Assembly (NCBI RefSeq): GCF_900187355.1
Contig: NZ_LT906451.1
Location: forward strand, 1,302,501-1,366,500
DNA length: 64,000 bases
Direction: 5' to 3'
Source of the DNA: Legionella lansingensis
Lineage (GTDB): Bacteria > Pseudomonadota > Gammaproteobacteria > Legionellales > Legionellaceae
Both the position numbers and the translations under genes were made by a program. Under the pieces are notes generated by a model, which ran no database searches, had not been told where the DNA came from, and worked only from the letters and a program-made list of their open reading frames with translations. How positions within the stretch are numbered: position 1 is the stretch's first letter; each line of letters begins with the position of its first letter. Shown here in pieces: positions 55,854 through 64,000 of this stretch.

Positions 55854-57623
55854 TTAGAAAGAAACTCCCAATAGAGTCTGTTCTTTTACCTTAATTTCTC
55901 TTTCCTCATTGGCACTAAAAAATATTATTTTTGAATGATGTTTCTCTACGGTACTGCGATGGGCAATACTGACAATAGTTGTACTTTTTAATTCTTTTAT
56001 AGCCCGATAGACATGCTCTTCGCTTTCTTCATCCAGAGAAGAAGTAGCCTCATCTAAGAAGAGCCAATCTGGTTTTTTCAATAGAACTCTTGCAAAAGAT
56101 ATTCTTTGCTGCTGACCAGCGGACATCTCTTTTGACCAAGGGCGCTTCTCGTCCAGTCTTGGGATAAAATCGTCCATTCCTCCTACAGCTCGTAATGCAG
56201 CAATATATTCTTCTTCAGTATAGGTATCAACACACTCTGGGTAAGCTAAAACCGCTTTTAAAATGTCATAAGGTAAAGTTGGTTTTTGCGGTAGGAAATA
56301 GAAAGACTTACCTGCAGGAATAGAAATTTTTCCATCGCCATATTTCCAAGTGCCTGATATTGACCTAAAAAGAGAGCTTTTACCTAGACCAGACCGACCT
56401 TTAATTAAGATATGCTCACCAGGTATTAGTTTAAGATTGAGATTGCGCAAAATGTACTGTGTACTTGAGGCTTGTGGCTGAGCAATATTTAATCTCTTTA
56501 TATTGAGTGACTCTTTATTTCTTACTTTTCTTGCAATCAATTTCTCGTTCGTCTCTAGACCGTTTTTTTCGAAGGTTTTTTGTAATTCAATAATGCGATT
56601 GATACTTGCTTTATAAATCGATAAATTTTCATAGCTGTCAGCAAACCAGTTTAATGACAAGCTGACTTGGGTAAAGGACATCCCAATTTGCATGAGCTGG
56701 CCAATCTCAATAAGTCCAGCAAAGTAAAGGGGAGCAGCCAGTAAAGTGGGTAAAATCCCAGATATTTGGAAATAGAAATTTTGAAAGGCAATTAATTTTG
56801 TTCGAGTATTGAGTTTTCGATTCGTGGTATTTTTAATGTCTTGAATTTTATTCTCTATCGTGGTCTTGTAATAATTTTCGGCATGTTCTTCGGCAATATT
56901 TTCAGCATCCTCATTCAGTTGAACCAATTCCTGTCTAAGATCAGCTTCTGCACGCTCAACGTTTTGATTGGCTTTTGGAAGTGATTTCCCTATTAGGTGA
57001 GTCACTGCGGTGACTGCTATGGCAGCAATTAGAGCCACCCAAACGAGATAACCGGGTATAACAATATTAAGACCTAACAATGTAAACGCTAATGGACCGC
57101 CAATTACCCATAGGGTTCCTACAAACGTTCCCAAGCTAAGAACCGAATTAAAAAAATCGGCGCTTAAGTTAAGCGTTGACTCTACAAAAGTTTTCACATC
57201 TTCTTGAATTCGCTGCGAAATATTGTCAATTTCAGAAGAGAATCGTTTTAATTCCAGGTAATTATTTTCGCTTTCAAATAGCTCCCCAATAATTTTTTTT
57301 GTCAGCCAATTACGCCAAAGTATGGATAATTTTCCAATGAAATAGTGTTTTAGAACAAAAACGCCTACATGAGCTCCAAGAATCAAGGCAAATTGCCCCA
57401 TGCTAATTAGGAAAGGAGTTAATTCCTTAGCTGTCAAAACTGTCCAATATCCAGCTGACCACCAAGCAAAGGTAGCCATTAAGGTTACAAGACCGATAAC
57501 ACAAAGAGCGGCTCCGATAAGGAGCAACCAGGCAACTAATTTTTGATCAGAATACAAGAAATATTCTTTGATTAAATTAAAGATTTTTTGCCGAGACGTT
57601 GTTGATAATTCAGAATTTTTCAT
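55854..57623 (-). CDS. ABC transporter, permease-ATPase fusion of SbmA/BacA-YddA type
   Basis: Half-transporter of 589 residues. The N-terminal part has about six membrane helices (residues about 30-330), with the SbmA/BacA-like segment WRNWLTKKIIGELFESENNYLELKR. The C-terminal ATPase has Walker A GRSGLGKSSLF, signature SAGQQQRISFARVLL and Walker B LFLDEATSSLDEESE. Related proteins move peptides or very-long-chain lipids across the inner membrane and support survival inside host cells. It is monocistronic with a 163-nt gap to flgM. Confidence 0.85.
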   Translation of the reverse strand: MKNSELSTTSRQKIFNLIKEYFLYSDQKLVAWLLLIGAALCVIGLVTLMATFAWWSAGYWTVLTAKELTPFLISMGQFALILGAHVGVFVLKHYFIGKLSILWRNWLTKKIIGELFESENNYLELKRFSSEIDNISQRIQEDVKTFVESTLNLSADFFNSVLSLGTFVGTLWVIGGPLAFTLLGLNIVIPGYLVWVALIAAIAVTAVTHLIGKSLPKANQNVERAEADLRQELVQLNEDAENIAEEHAENYYKTTIENKIQDIKNTTNRKLNTRTKLIAFQNFYFQISGILPTLLAAPLYFAGLIEIGQLMQIGMSFTQVSLSLNWFADSYENLSIYKASINRIIELQKTFEKNGLETNEKLIARKVRNKESLNIKRLNIAQPQASSTQYILRNLNLKLIPGEHILIKGRSGLGKSSLFRSISGTWKYGDGKISIPAGKSFYFLPQKPTLPYDILKAVLAYPECVDTYTEEEYIAALRAVGGMDDFIPRLDEKRPWSKEMSAGQQQRISFARVLLKKPDWLFLDEATSSLDEESEEHVYRAIKELKSTTIVSIAHRSTVEKHHSKIIFFSANEEREIKVKEQTLLGVSF

Positions 57624-57839
57624 GAAATGTATGTCTGTCTTACGAGCAGGCGGTCTAAGTTAATTGCTTTTTTGCAGTATGTCAAATAGTTGACCTGTTA
57701 GATAAAATTTGCATAGGTTTGGTTGGTGAGATAGGCGCTTTGATGTTGTGCTCATCGATTGCAATCAGCTACAACTGACCCTAACATACCTCCCTAGTTA
57801 TTCTCACCGTGAAAAGTTTTGAACCAATTTGGAGAAAGT

Positions 57840-58244
57840 ATGTATTGGAATTGTAAAATGATTCTAATTCTTGGATGGCTTATGGCATCCTTCTGTTATT
57901 CTGCCAGCCATCACCCTCAGGATTTTCTCAAACAGATACAGGGAACGCCAAATGAGGGTGAACAGATAGTGCAGCATTTTTGTGCCAATTGCCATGCTCT
58001 AAAACCATTGATAGATGTTGGAGCGCCACGCATTGGCGAAAAAGAAGATTGGCAAGTTAGACTACAGAAAGGAATAGGTGACATATTGCAACATACTTTG
58101 GAAGGTATAAATGCCATGCCGCCCAGAGGTGGTTGCTTTGAGTGTACTGATCAACAGCTGGTTTTAGCCATTGTTGCTATGCTCCCAGAAGAGTTTCGCG
58201 CAAGCTTTTTACTTGCCCTAAAAGACCATAAAAAATACAATTAG
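57840..58244 (+). CDS. Cytochrome c5-like periplasmic cytochrome
   Basis: Exported mono-haem cytochrome c of 134 residues. The signal peptide is MILILGWLMASFCYSA. The haem motif is CANCH, and MPPRGGCFECTDQQL carries the axial Met and the c5-type extra Cys pair. ATG 57840 has GGAG 5 nt upstream, better than the TTG at 57819. It acts as an electron carrier in the periplasm. Monocistronic, but upstream of an L,D-transpeptidase and the propeller fusion on the same strand. Confidence 0.88.
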   Translation: MYWNCKMILILGWLMASFCYSASHHPQDFLKQIQGTPNEGEQIVQHFCANCHALKPLIDVGAPRIGEKEDWQVRLQKGIGDILQHTLEGINAMPPRGGCFECTDQQLVLAIVAMLPEEFRASFLLALKDHKKYN

Positions 58245-58320
58245 TTAAAATTTTATTAAAAAAGACTAAATTTATTCAAAAACCTCCCGATAACATAAAA
58301 AAAAGAGGGAGGGTTAACCA

Positions 58321-58878
58321 ATGAAAAAACAACTTATCATTGGGCCACTATGTCTGCTAACGATGGCTTGCGGACCTGTAGGCAGATCGGTACCTATCAT
58401 AGATGATAATGGTAATACACATTACACAGTGCATGTGGATTCAGATAAGAAAGGTAGGAATCATTTCCCCGAAACCCGGCCTGCAACAGGTAGAAAAGTC
58501 TTTATATTTGATCCTAGGGCAACAGCATGGGCAGCTTATGATGCGCAAGGTAATCTCATTAAAACGGGTAGTGCTTCTGGTGGTAAGGACTTTTGTGAGG
58601 ATATAGGCAGAGGCTGTCGTACTGTTACTGGTACATTTAGAGTATACTCCAAGAAAGGAGAGGATTGCACGTCCAGTATCTATCCCATTGAGACTGGTGG
58701 TGGAGCGAGAATGCCTTATTGTATGCATTTCAATGGCGGCTATTCAATCCACGCTGCATATGAGGTACCTAACTGGAATGCAAGTCATGGCTGTATAAGA
58801 GTTTTTCCTAGCGCTGCTAAATGGTTGCATTCCGACTTCATGGATGTTGGTACTACTGTTATTGTCAAACCTTATTAA
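58321..58878 (+). CDS. L,D-transpeptidase lipoprotein, EnhA-like
   Basis: Lipoprotein of 185 residues with lipobox LLTMAC (lipidated Cys17) and a YkuD domain. The His is in GYSIHAAYEVPNW and the catalytic cysteine motif is SHGCIRVFPSAAKWLH. A cysteine pair (FCEDIGRGCRT) may form a disulfide. EnhA-type proteins of Legionella are exported ErfK/YkuD enzymes linked to host-cell entry, so the name is plausible but unproven. GGAGGG lies 6 nt before ATG. It is the second L,D-transpeptidase in the window. Confidence 0.83.
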   Translation: MKKQLIIGPLCLLTMACGPVGRSVPIIDDNGNTHYTVHVDSDKKGRNHFPETRPATGRKVFIFDPRATAWAAYDAQGNLIKTGSASGGKDFCEDIGRGCRTVTGTFRVYSKKGEDCTSSIYPIETGGGARMPYCMHFNGGYSIHAAYEVPNWNASHGCIRVFPSAAKWLHSDFMDVGTTVIVKPY

Positions 58879-58884
58879 TAGCAT

Positions 58885-58913
58885 GAGGCAACCCGTTTCT
58901 TACGGGTTGCCTC
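58885..58913 (+). terminator. Strong terminator hairpin
   Basis: Perfect 11-bp stem (arm GAGGCAACCCG, 7-nt loop TTTCTTA) 6 nt after the L,D-transpeptidase stop, followed by GTCATCTTTC. The T-tract is imperfect. Confidence 0.7.
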
Positions 58914-59032
58914 GTCATCTTTCAGCTTAATCATAAACGTCATCTGCTGGTTTGACCGGATAACATTTTGATTTAATTGCTTAATATCGTTAGAATTCTA
59001 AATTTTCGCATCAACTAAAAGGAATTTATCAT

Positions 59033-60640
59033 ATGTTGCAAGCTTGCACATTAGCATGTGGCTTGATCATTTCAGTGTTTAGCTTTTCAAGTCATGCCAC
59101 TTCGACAGACGTGCTGGCAGTGGTTGAGGAAAATGCTGATCGTGTTAGCTTTTATGATCCCAATGACAACTCATTAAGTAGTCTTAAACTGGGGTTTCTG
59201 CCTCATGAAATTGCTATTACCAAGGATGGCAAAACAGCTTATATTAGTAATTTTGGGATTAGAGATTACGATAGCGGCTCCGGGACACCAGGCGCGAGTA
59301 TCTCAGTCATTGATATCCCAAATCATCTAGAGAAATATCGCTTATACACGTTTGATCCTGAGGATTCTCAAGATTATTCACAAATTGACAGTGCACCTCA
59401 TGGCGTAAAATTACGACCTCCCTTTGAAAAAGAATTATATGTTAATGTCGAAAAAGGCAATAAGATATTGGTTTATGATGTAGACAACCGCTCAATCATA
59501 AAAAAAATCAACGTTAGCCCCAACACCCACAATATCTTTTTTTCACCAGATGGTAAGGTATTATGGTTAATGGCCGGACGAGATGGTGTTATTCGCTTGG
59601 ATCCAGATTCAGGACAAATAACTGGAACATTTACCTTACCTACCCCTGTACGTGGGCTAAAATACACTCCGGATAATCGCTATCTCATGGTTTCTGCAGT
59701 GAATCAGATTGTTTTTATTGATCCAGAAACACTAACCTTGCGGAAACAATTTACAAATTTAGGGGTAGGTCCCATTCTTTATTCTGAAATTACTCCTGAT
59801 CAAAAATACATTTTGGCACCAGCAGCTTTTGATCACCAAGTGGTTGTGATCGATGTAGGATCAGGCAAAGTAGTTAAACGATTAATAACAGGATTGAATC
59901 CCATTAATGTTTTGGTTAGTCCAGACGCGCAGTTTGCTTATGTTTCTAATGCAACAGATAAACACTTAACCAAGGTGGATTTAAAAACATTTGAATTTGT
60001 TTCTATTCCCAGTCACGCTGGACCAAATGGACTTGGTTTCGTACCACAATTTGTTTACCAACCACGGAAGAAATTACTTTTAGGTGCTCTTTTACCGTTT
60101 ACTGGCTCTGAGGATGCTAAAGGGCGTGAAATGATGAGAGGATATGAGTATTGGAAATTGAAAATAACTCAAGCCAGGGGCCTTTTAATAGGTAAGCAGG
60201 CTTATGATGTTGATATCGTTTATTTGGACACGGAATCGAAACTTGACAATGTAGAAAAGTTAACCCTGGAGCTTTTAAATCAATATAAAGTGCAAGCTCT
60301 ACTCTCAACCTATGGTCCGGATGCTTATGCTATAGAAAAAGACATGGCTGAAAAAAGTAAATTATTGGTTACGCCATTCTTAAGCCATGAAGATTCCTGG
60401 GTTCCTGATAATCTAGCACGCGGATGGGATTATTTTGTAACTACCCAATTCTACGCAGACAGTTACTATCAGCAATATAATTTTAAATCAACATCCTATT
60501 CCGCCTCGGCGACCGCCTTAGGACTTTTATTGCAAAACGCCTTACAAACCGCAGGTACACTAGACTATAAAACAGTTTCCTCTGTGCTAAGCAACAATAA
60601 TTTTCACCTATTTTATTCTTTTTCAAGGACGCACGTATGA
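59033..60640 (+). CDS. Exported beta-propeller fused to a shortened periplasmic ligand-binding domain
   Basis: A 535-residue exported protein (signal IISVFSFSSHA). Residues about 25-345 form a seven-bladed YVTN-type propeller (GKTAYISNF, GKVLWLMAG, NRYLMVSA, AQFAYVSNA). From about residue 350 it switches to a branched-chain-amino-acid-type ligand-binding fold (LLLGALLPFTGSEDAKG ... DVDIVYLDTESK). That domain is about 190 residues instead of about 350: the middle lobe is missing, and it jumps to NFKSTSYSASATALGLLLQNAL. The ending FYSFSRTHV may be frameshifted. Separate propeller and ANF-like binding proteins occur in PQQ-alcohol-oxidation loci. Its stop overlaps the next ATG (ATGA). Confidence 0.7.
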   Translation: MLQACTLACGLIISVFSFSSHATSTDVLAVVEENADRVSFYDPNDNSLSSLKLGFLPHEIAITKDGKTAYISNFGIRDYDSGSGTPGASISVIDIPNHLEKYRLYTFDPEDSQDYSQIDSAPHGVKLRPPFEKELYVNVEKGNKILVYDVDNRSIIKKINVSPNTHNIFFSPDGKVLWLMAGRDGVIRLDPDSGQITGTFTLPTPVRGLKYTPDNRYLMVSAVNQIVFIDPETLTLRKQFTNLGVGPILYSEITPDQKYILAPAAFDHQVVVIDVGSGKVVKRLITGLNPINVLVSPDAQFAYVSNATDKHLTKVDLKTFEFVSIPSHAGPNGLGFVPQFVYQPRKKLLLGALLPFTGSEDAKGREMMRGYEYWKLKITQARGLLIGKQAYDVDIVYLDTESKLDNVEKLTLELLNQYKVQALLSTYGPDAYAIEKDMAEKSKLLVTPFLSHEDSWVPDNLARGWDYFVTTQFYADSYYQQYNFKSTSYSASATALGLLLQNALQTAGTLDYKTVSSVLSNNNFHLFYSFSRTHV

Positions 60641-61434
60641 ATCCTTTATTAAAAAATTTAATTGTAGGTATTGGATTAATCTTTTCTATATCCTTGGCCT
60701 TTGCAGAAGAAAAGGAATATGTATTCGACCCCAAAGATCCACATCATAGTCTTTATGTTCCAGAAGGCAAGCAAAAATTTCCCGCCATCTTGTTGTTACA
60801 TGCAAGTACAGGCATTGAGAAGGTAAATTACGATTGGGCTAGTCGGCTAAAAGAGCGGGGTTATGTTGTCTATATAATTGATAGTTTTAAACCGAGAGGG
60901 TATGAGAATCGACAGTCTGTAGGGTGGGAAAAAGCCACCCAGGCTCAGCTTGATGACGTGGCTCCCGCGTACAATTATTTAAGTCAACTTCCTTTTGTGG
61001 ATCCTACAAAAATTGGCGTGCTTGGGTTTTCTATGGGAGGTTTTGATGTGTTAAAAATCATGGAATCGGTTCGAGACAATCCTCAACCCTACCAGAAGCT
61101 AGCCTTCAAAGCAGCCGCTTCTTTTTATGGTGTTTGTCATAGACTGGATGAGAATACAAAGTTAAGAGGGACAATCAAAATATTTATTGGCGCTGAAGAT
61201 GATAGAGCAACAACGCAAGATTGTGTAAATTTAGTCCACAGGAGTGAAGACGTGGTTTTTATTAAAGTTTATGATGGTGCTTTGCATGGCTTTGATAATT
61301 TTGAGTTTCCTCCCTCAAAGGAGGTTATTGATGAAAAAGGCGAGCAGTACCATATCGGTTTTAATGCAACTGCAAGAGAGCAAGCGCTGAACGATTTGCC
61401 AACTTTTTTTGATAGCCTTCTTAAAATTCCATAG
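60637..61434 (+). CDS. Exported dienelactone hydrolase-family protein
   Basis: Alpha/beta-hydrolase of 265 residues with a signal peptide (IVGIGLIFSISLAFA). The nucleophile elbow is GFSMGG, so serine replaces the cysteine of true dienelactone hydrolases; the acid lies in GAEDDRAT and the His in GALHGFDN. The substrate is unknown. The start overlaps the propeller fusion stop by 4 nt, so the two are co-translated and may work on the same compound. Confidence 0.83.
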   Translation: MNPLLKNLIVGIGLIFSISLAFAEEKEYVFDPKDPHHSLYVPEGKQKFPAILLLHASTGIEKVNYDWASRLKERGYVVYIIDSFKPRGYENRQSVGWEKATQAQLDDVAPAYNYLSQLPFVDPTKIGVLGFSMGGFDVLKIMESVRDNPQPYQKLAFKAAASFYGVCHRLDENTKLRGTIKIFIGAEDDRATTQDCVNLVHRSEDVVFIKVYDGALHGFDNFEFPPSKEVIDEKGEQYHIGFNATAREQALNDLPTFFDSLLKIP

Positions 61435-61449
61435 ATCAAAATAAAATTC

Positions 61450-61530
61450 ACCCGCGAAGGCGGGAATCCATCTATATCCAAACGTTGTGCTTAATTTATA
61501 AAATGGATTCCCGCCTTCGCGGGAATGACG
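61450..61530. repeat. Palindromic repeat, family B
   Basis: Inverted CCCGCGAAGGCGGGAATCCA arms at both ends around a short AT-rich centre; the right end reads GGAATGACG. It resembles 41672-41757. It lies between convergent genes and may act as a bidirectional terminator. Confidence 0.75.
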
Positions 61531-61554
61531 ACGTGTTATAAGGAAGCGGATGAA

Positions 61555-62991
61555 TCATTGATTAAGAAACTGTTTTAGCAAGCGATTGATTTCCTCTGGA
61601 CTTGCTCGTCCTTTCGTTTCCTTCATGATTTGCCCAACAAAAAAAGCGAATAATTTTTCTTTTCCGGCGCGATAGTCTACTACTTGTTGTGGATAAGTAT
61701 CTATCATTTTCCGAACTAACTCCTCGAGCGTTTTGTTATCACTTAATTGTTCATAGCCTTCCTGCTTGATGAGTTTTTCAATATCGGTTTCACCTTCCCA
61801 TAATTTACCAAAAAGTTCTTTAGCTATCTTGGTCGAGAGGGTTTGGTTCGTTACGTGATCGAGGAGTTTAGCCAGGGTGGTTGCTAAAATAGGTGGATTT
61901 TCAAAACTGAGGTTTTTTTCATTCAGAGCAGCAGCATAGGTTCCTTTGAGCCAATTGACAATGGTTTTCTCATTGGCATGACTTTGCTTTCTAACAGCAC
62001 AAAAAAAATGGTAAGTGGCTGGTGAAGATAGCAGAAAGTTAATATCTTCATTATTGAATGCAGGATTACTATTGAGCTCTCGTTTGATCTGCTCAGGTAA
62101 AGGGGGCATCGCTTTTTTTAATTGGTCTAGGTCTTCTTCTTTAATTTGAATGGGCAAAAGATCAGGATCAGGAAAATAGCGATAATCGTTTTCATTTTCT
62201 TTTGTTCTTAAAGGTTGTGTGGTATTTGTATCTGGAGAGTAAAGGCGAGTTTCTTGTTGGATGATTTGGCCACTTTCCAATAGATCTTGATGACGAGCTT
62301 GTTCGTAGAGAATTGCTTTTTCTATGAAACGAAAGGAATTAAGATTCTTAAGTTCTGTTCTTACGCCAAGTTTGTTCGAACCTTTAGGCTTTAGAGAGAG
62401 ATTAACATCACAGCGAAAAGAACCCTCCTGCATATTACCATCACAAATTCCTAAAAAACGAACCAGTTGGTGTAAATGTTTAAGATAAGCAATGGCTTCT
62501 TCTGCAGAAAAAAGGCAGGGTGCAGTCACAATCTCAAGTAATGGCGTTCCTGCACGGTTCAGATCGATACCACTATAGGTCGGATGTGCTTCGTGCAAGG
62601 ATTTACCTGCGTCTTCTTCTAAATGTGCTCTCACAATAGTGACTTTTTTTTCTGTACCATCACTTAGCTCAATAGCCAAGTATCCGTGGCTCACAATGGG
62701 AGCTTGAAATTGGCTTATTTGGTAGCCTTTAGGTAGATCTGGATAAAAGTAATTTTTACGTTCAAAGTAAGAATTATTGTTAATTTCTGCGTTGATAGCC
62801 AAGCCAAACAGGATAGCCATGGAAACGGCTTCTTTGTTAAGAACGGGTAGAACGCCAGGCAAACCTGCATCAATAAAGCTTGTTTGCGAGTTCGGTTGCG
62901 CGCCAAATTTCGTTGCGGTAGCCGAAAATAATTTTGAATTTGTCTTCAATTGAGCATGTACTTCAAGCCCAATTACGGTATCCCATGCCAT
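61555..62991 (-). CDS. gatB: Glutamyl-tRNA(Gln)/aspartyl-tRNA(Asn) amidotransferase subunit B
   Basis: Subunit of the GatCAB complex that converts mischarged Glu-tRNA(Gln) or Asp-tRNA(Asn) to the correct aminoacyl-tRNA. VIGLEVHAQLKTNSKLFSA, RAGTPLLEIVTAP and YRYFPDPDLLPI are conserved; the C-terminal YqeY-like tail is present. 478 residues is the usual length. It follows gatA by 4 nt. Confidence 0.97.
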   Translation of the reverse strand: MAWDTVIGLEVHAQLKTNSKLFSATATKFGAQPNSQTSFIDAGLPGVLPVLNKEAVSMAILFGLAINAEINNNSYFERKNYFYPDLPKGYQISQFQAPIVSHGYLAIELSDGTEKKVTIVRAHLEEDAGKSLHEAHPTYSGIDLNRAGTPLLEIVTAPCLFSAEEAIAYLKHLHQLVRFLGICDGNMQEGSFRCDVNLSLKPKGSNKLGVRTELKNLNSFRFIEKAILYEQARHQDLLESGQIIQQETRLYSPDTNTTQPLRTKENENDYRYFPDPDLLPIQIKEEDLDQLKKAMPPLPEQIKRELNSNPAFNNEDINFLLSSPATYHFFCAVRKQSHANEKTIVNWLKGTYAAALNEKNLSFENPPILATTLAKLLDHVTNQTLSTKIAKELFGKLWEGETDIEKLIKQEGYEQLSDNKTLEELVRKMIDTYPQQVVDYRAGKEKLFAFFVGQIMKETKGRASPEEINRLLKQFLNQ

Positions 62992-62995
62992 AAAA

Positions 62996-64000
62996 TCACC
63001 CTTTGTAGGTTGGTCTGGCTTGGTGCCAGTTTGTACATTGTTGGTAGTGGTACGCCATATTTAAAAGTTGTGCTTCCTGGAAACTATTGCCAATCAATTG
63101 CATTCCTATAGGTAACCCTTGACTGAAACCGGCTGGAATCGAGAGGGCGGGTAATCCCGCTAAATTAGCACTTACTGTAAAAACGTCAGCTAAATAGTTC
63201 TGTATAGGATCATTAATTTTCTCACCTATTTTAAAAGCACAAGTCGGTGTAGTTGGTCCCAGGATGAAATCTGCTTCGCGCAAAATAGTTTGCAGTTCCA
63301 TTTGAATTAACCGTCTAATTTTCAATGCTTGTAAATAATAGGCATCAAAATAACCAGCAGATAGAACATGTGTGCCCGTAAGAATACGACGCTTGACTTC
63401 GGCACCAAATCCTTCATTACGTGAATTGATAATCAATTCTCGTAAGCTGTTGCCTTTATCGCTACGATAGCCAAAACGAATGCCATCATAACGTGCTAAA
63501 TTAGAGGAAGCTTCTGCACAAGCAATCACATAATAACAAGGGACCCATAGAGGTTGTAAAGGCAGGTCTACTTCGATAATTTTAGCGCCCTCTTGTTGGA
63601 AAATTTTCACAGCGTTGGCTATTGCTTCTTGGATATCAGCGTCAACTTCTTTTTGAAAAAAACAGGAGGGGAGAGCAATACGTACTTCTGCAATTGGTTT
63701 GGATAAATTTTTCGAGTAGTCAGGCACAATCCGATTCACAGAGGTTGAATCTTTAGGATCGAAGCCCGTCATCGCTTGTAGGATGAGTGCAAGATCTTCA
63801 ACATTACGAGCAATTGGTCCTGCTTGATCAAGGCTTGAGGCGAATGCAACCATGCCAAATCTAGAAACCAAGCCATATGTAGGTTTAATTCCTGAAACTC
63901 CGCAAAAAGCTGATGGTTGTCTAATTGATCCCCCAGTGTCTGAGCCTGTGGCATAGGGTACAAGGCCTGCCGCTACTGCGGCAGCGGAACCTCCAGATGA
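62996..64000 (-). CDS. gatA: Amidotransferase subunit A, 5'-truncated
   Basis: Amidase-signature subunit that releases ammonia from glutamine for GatB. The frame is open to the right edge, where [15 protein letters not shown] and [17 protein letters not shown] contain the catalytic Ser residues. 334 residues remain, against about 485 for the family, so the N-terminal part and probably gatC lie outside the window. Other motifs are [14 protein letters not shown] and [16 protein letters not shown]. Confidence 0.96.
   Translation of the reverse strand, partial: SSGGSAAAVAAGLVPYATGSDTGGSIRQPSAFCGVSGIKPTYGLVSRFGMVAFASSLDQAGPIARNVEDLALILQAMTGFDPKDSTSVNRIVPDYSKNLSKPIAEVRIALPSCFFQKEVDADIQEAIANAVKIFQQEGAKIIEVDLPLQPLWVPCYYVIACAEASSNLARYDGIRFGYRSDKGNSLRELIINSRNEGFGAEVKRRILTGTHVLSAGYFDAYYLQALKIRRLIQMELQTILREADFILGPTTPTCAFKIGEKINDPIQNYLADVFTVSANLAGLPALSIPAGFSQGLPIGMQLIGNSFQEAQLLNMAYHYQQCTNWHQARPTYKG

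Noticed and set aside
1-64000. CRISPR arrays, prophage or integrative element
   Set aside because: No regularly spaced direct repeats, cas, integrase or phage genes were seen; the tRNA-Ser is not followed by an integrase or attachment repeat.

Overview
The window is AT-rich and gene-dense, from a gammaproteobacterium that is almost certainly a Legionella or a close relative. The evidence is the combination of a phosphatidylcholine synthase, a 180-kDa-class NAD-glutamate dehydrogenase, a CsrA paralogue beside rpsF, EnhA/EnhB-like envelope proteins, and three proteins that look like Dot/Icm effectors: a mitochondrial-carrier-like protein, an ankyrin/coiled-coil protein with an acidic C-terminus, and a 1484-residue coiled-coil protein. 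The two window ends cut through genes: a FadB/FadJ-type beta-oxidation gene on the left and gatA on the right. No gene-free stretch is longer than about 270 bases.

Layout. 1-4.6 kb: end of the beta-oxidation gene, an L,D-transpeptidase, a CsrA-paralogue/PAP2 pair and an orphan gene. 4.8-6.8 kb: the rpsF-rpsR-DUF2232-rplI ribosomal operon. 7.0-11.3 kb: accessory genes, including the carrier-like effector candidate, redox and membrane proteins, an EnhB-like protein and phosphatidylcholine synthase. 11.6-21.1 kb: aldehyde dehydrogenase, giant glutamate dehydrogenase, cysteine dioxygenase, cytochrome b561 and the ygfZ / sdhE-ygfX divergent cluster. 21.3-27.2 kb: ruvB-ybgC, then tolQRAB followed by an S1/P1 nuclease where pal would normally be. 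27.3-32.7 kb: the giant coiled-coil protein and an SDR. 32.8-36 kb: pdhABC-type 2-oxoacid dehydrogenase genes. 36-40.6 kb: pabB, a Nudix hydrolase, an IS4-type element, tRNA-Ser(UGA) and bamD. 40.7-44 kb: rdgC, an outer-membrane protein and rlmI. 44-51.4 kb: a complete histidine operon (regulator-hisG-D-C-B-H-A-F-IE). 51.5-58.9 kb: isochorismatase-like and SDR genes, the ankyrin effector candidate, a lone flgM with a sigma-28-like promoter, an SbmA/BacA-like ABC exporter, cytochrome c5 and an EnhA-like L,D-transpeptidase. 59-64 kb: a beta-propeller/ligand-binding fusion coupled to a secreted dienelactone-hydrolase-like protein, then gatB and gatA.

Four families of short palindromic repeats sit between genes. 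One copy also forms a good Rho-independent terminator after ybgC. I found no CRISPR array, prophage or obvious multi-gene defence system. The most promising unusual items are the carrier-like effector candidate, the propeller/ligand-binding fusion, the degenerate CsrA paralogue, a perfect inverted repeat over the his-operon promoter, and the lone flgM with its sigma-28-like promoter.
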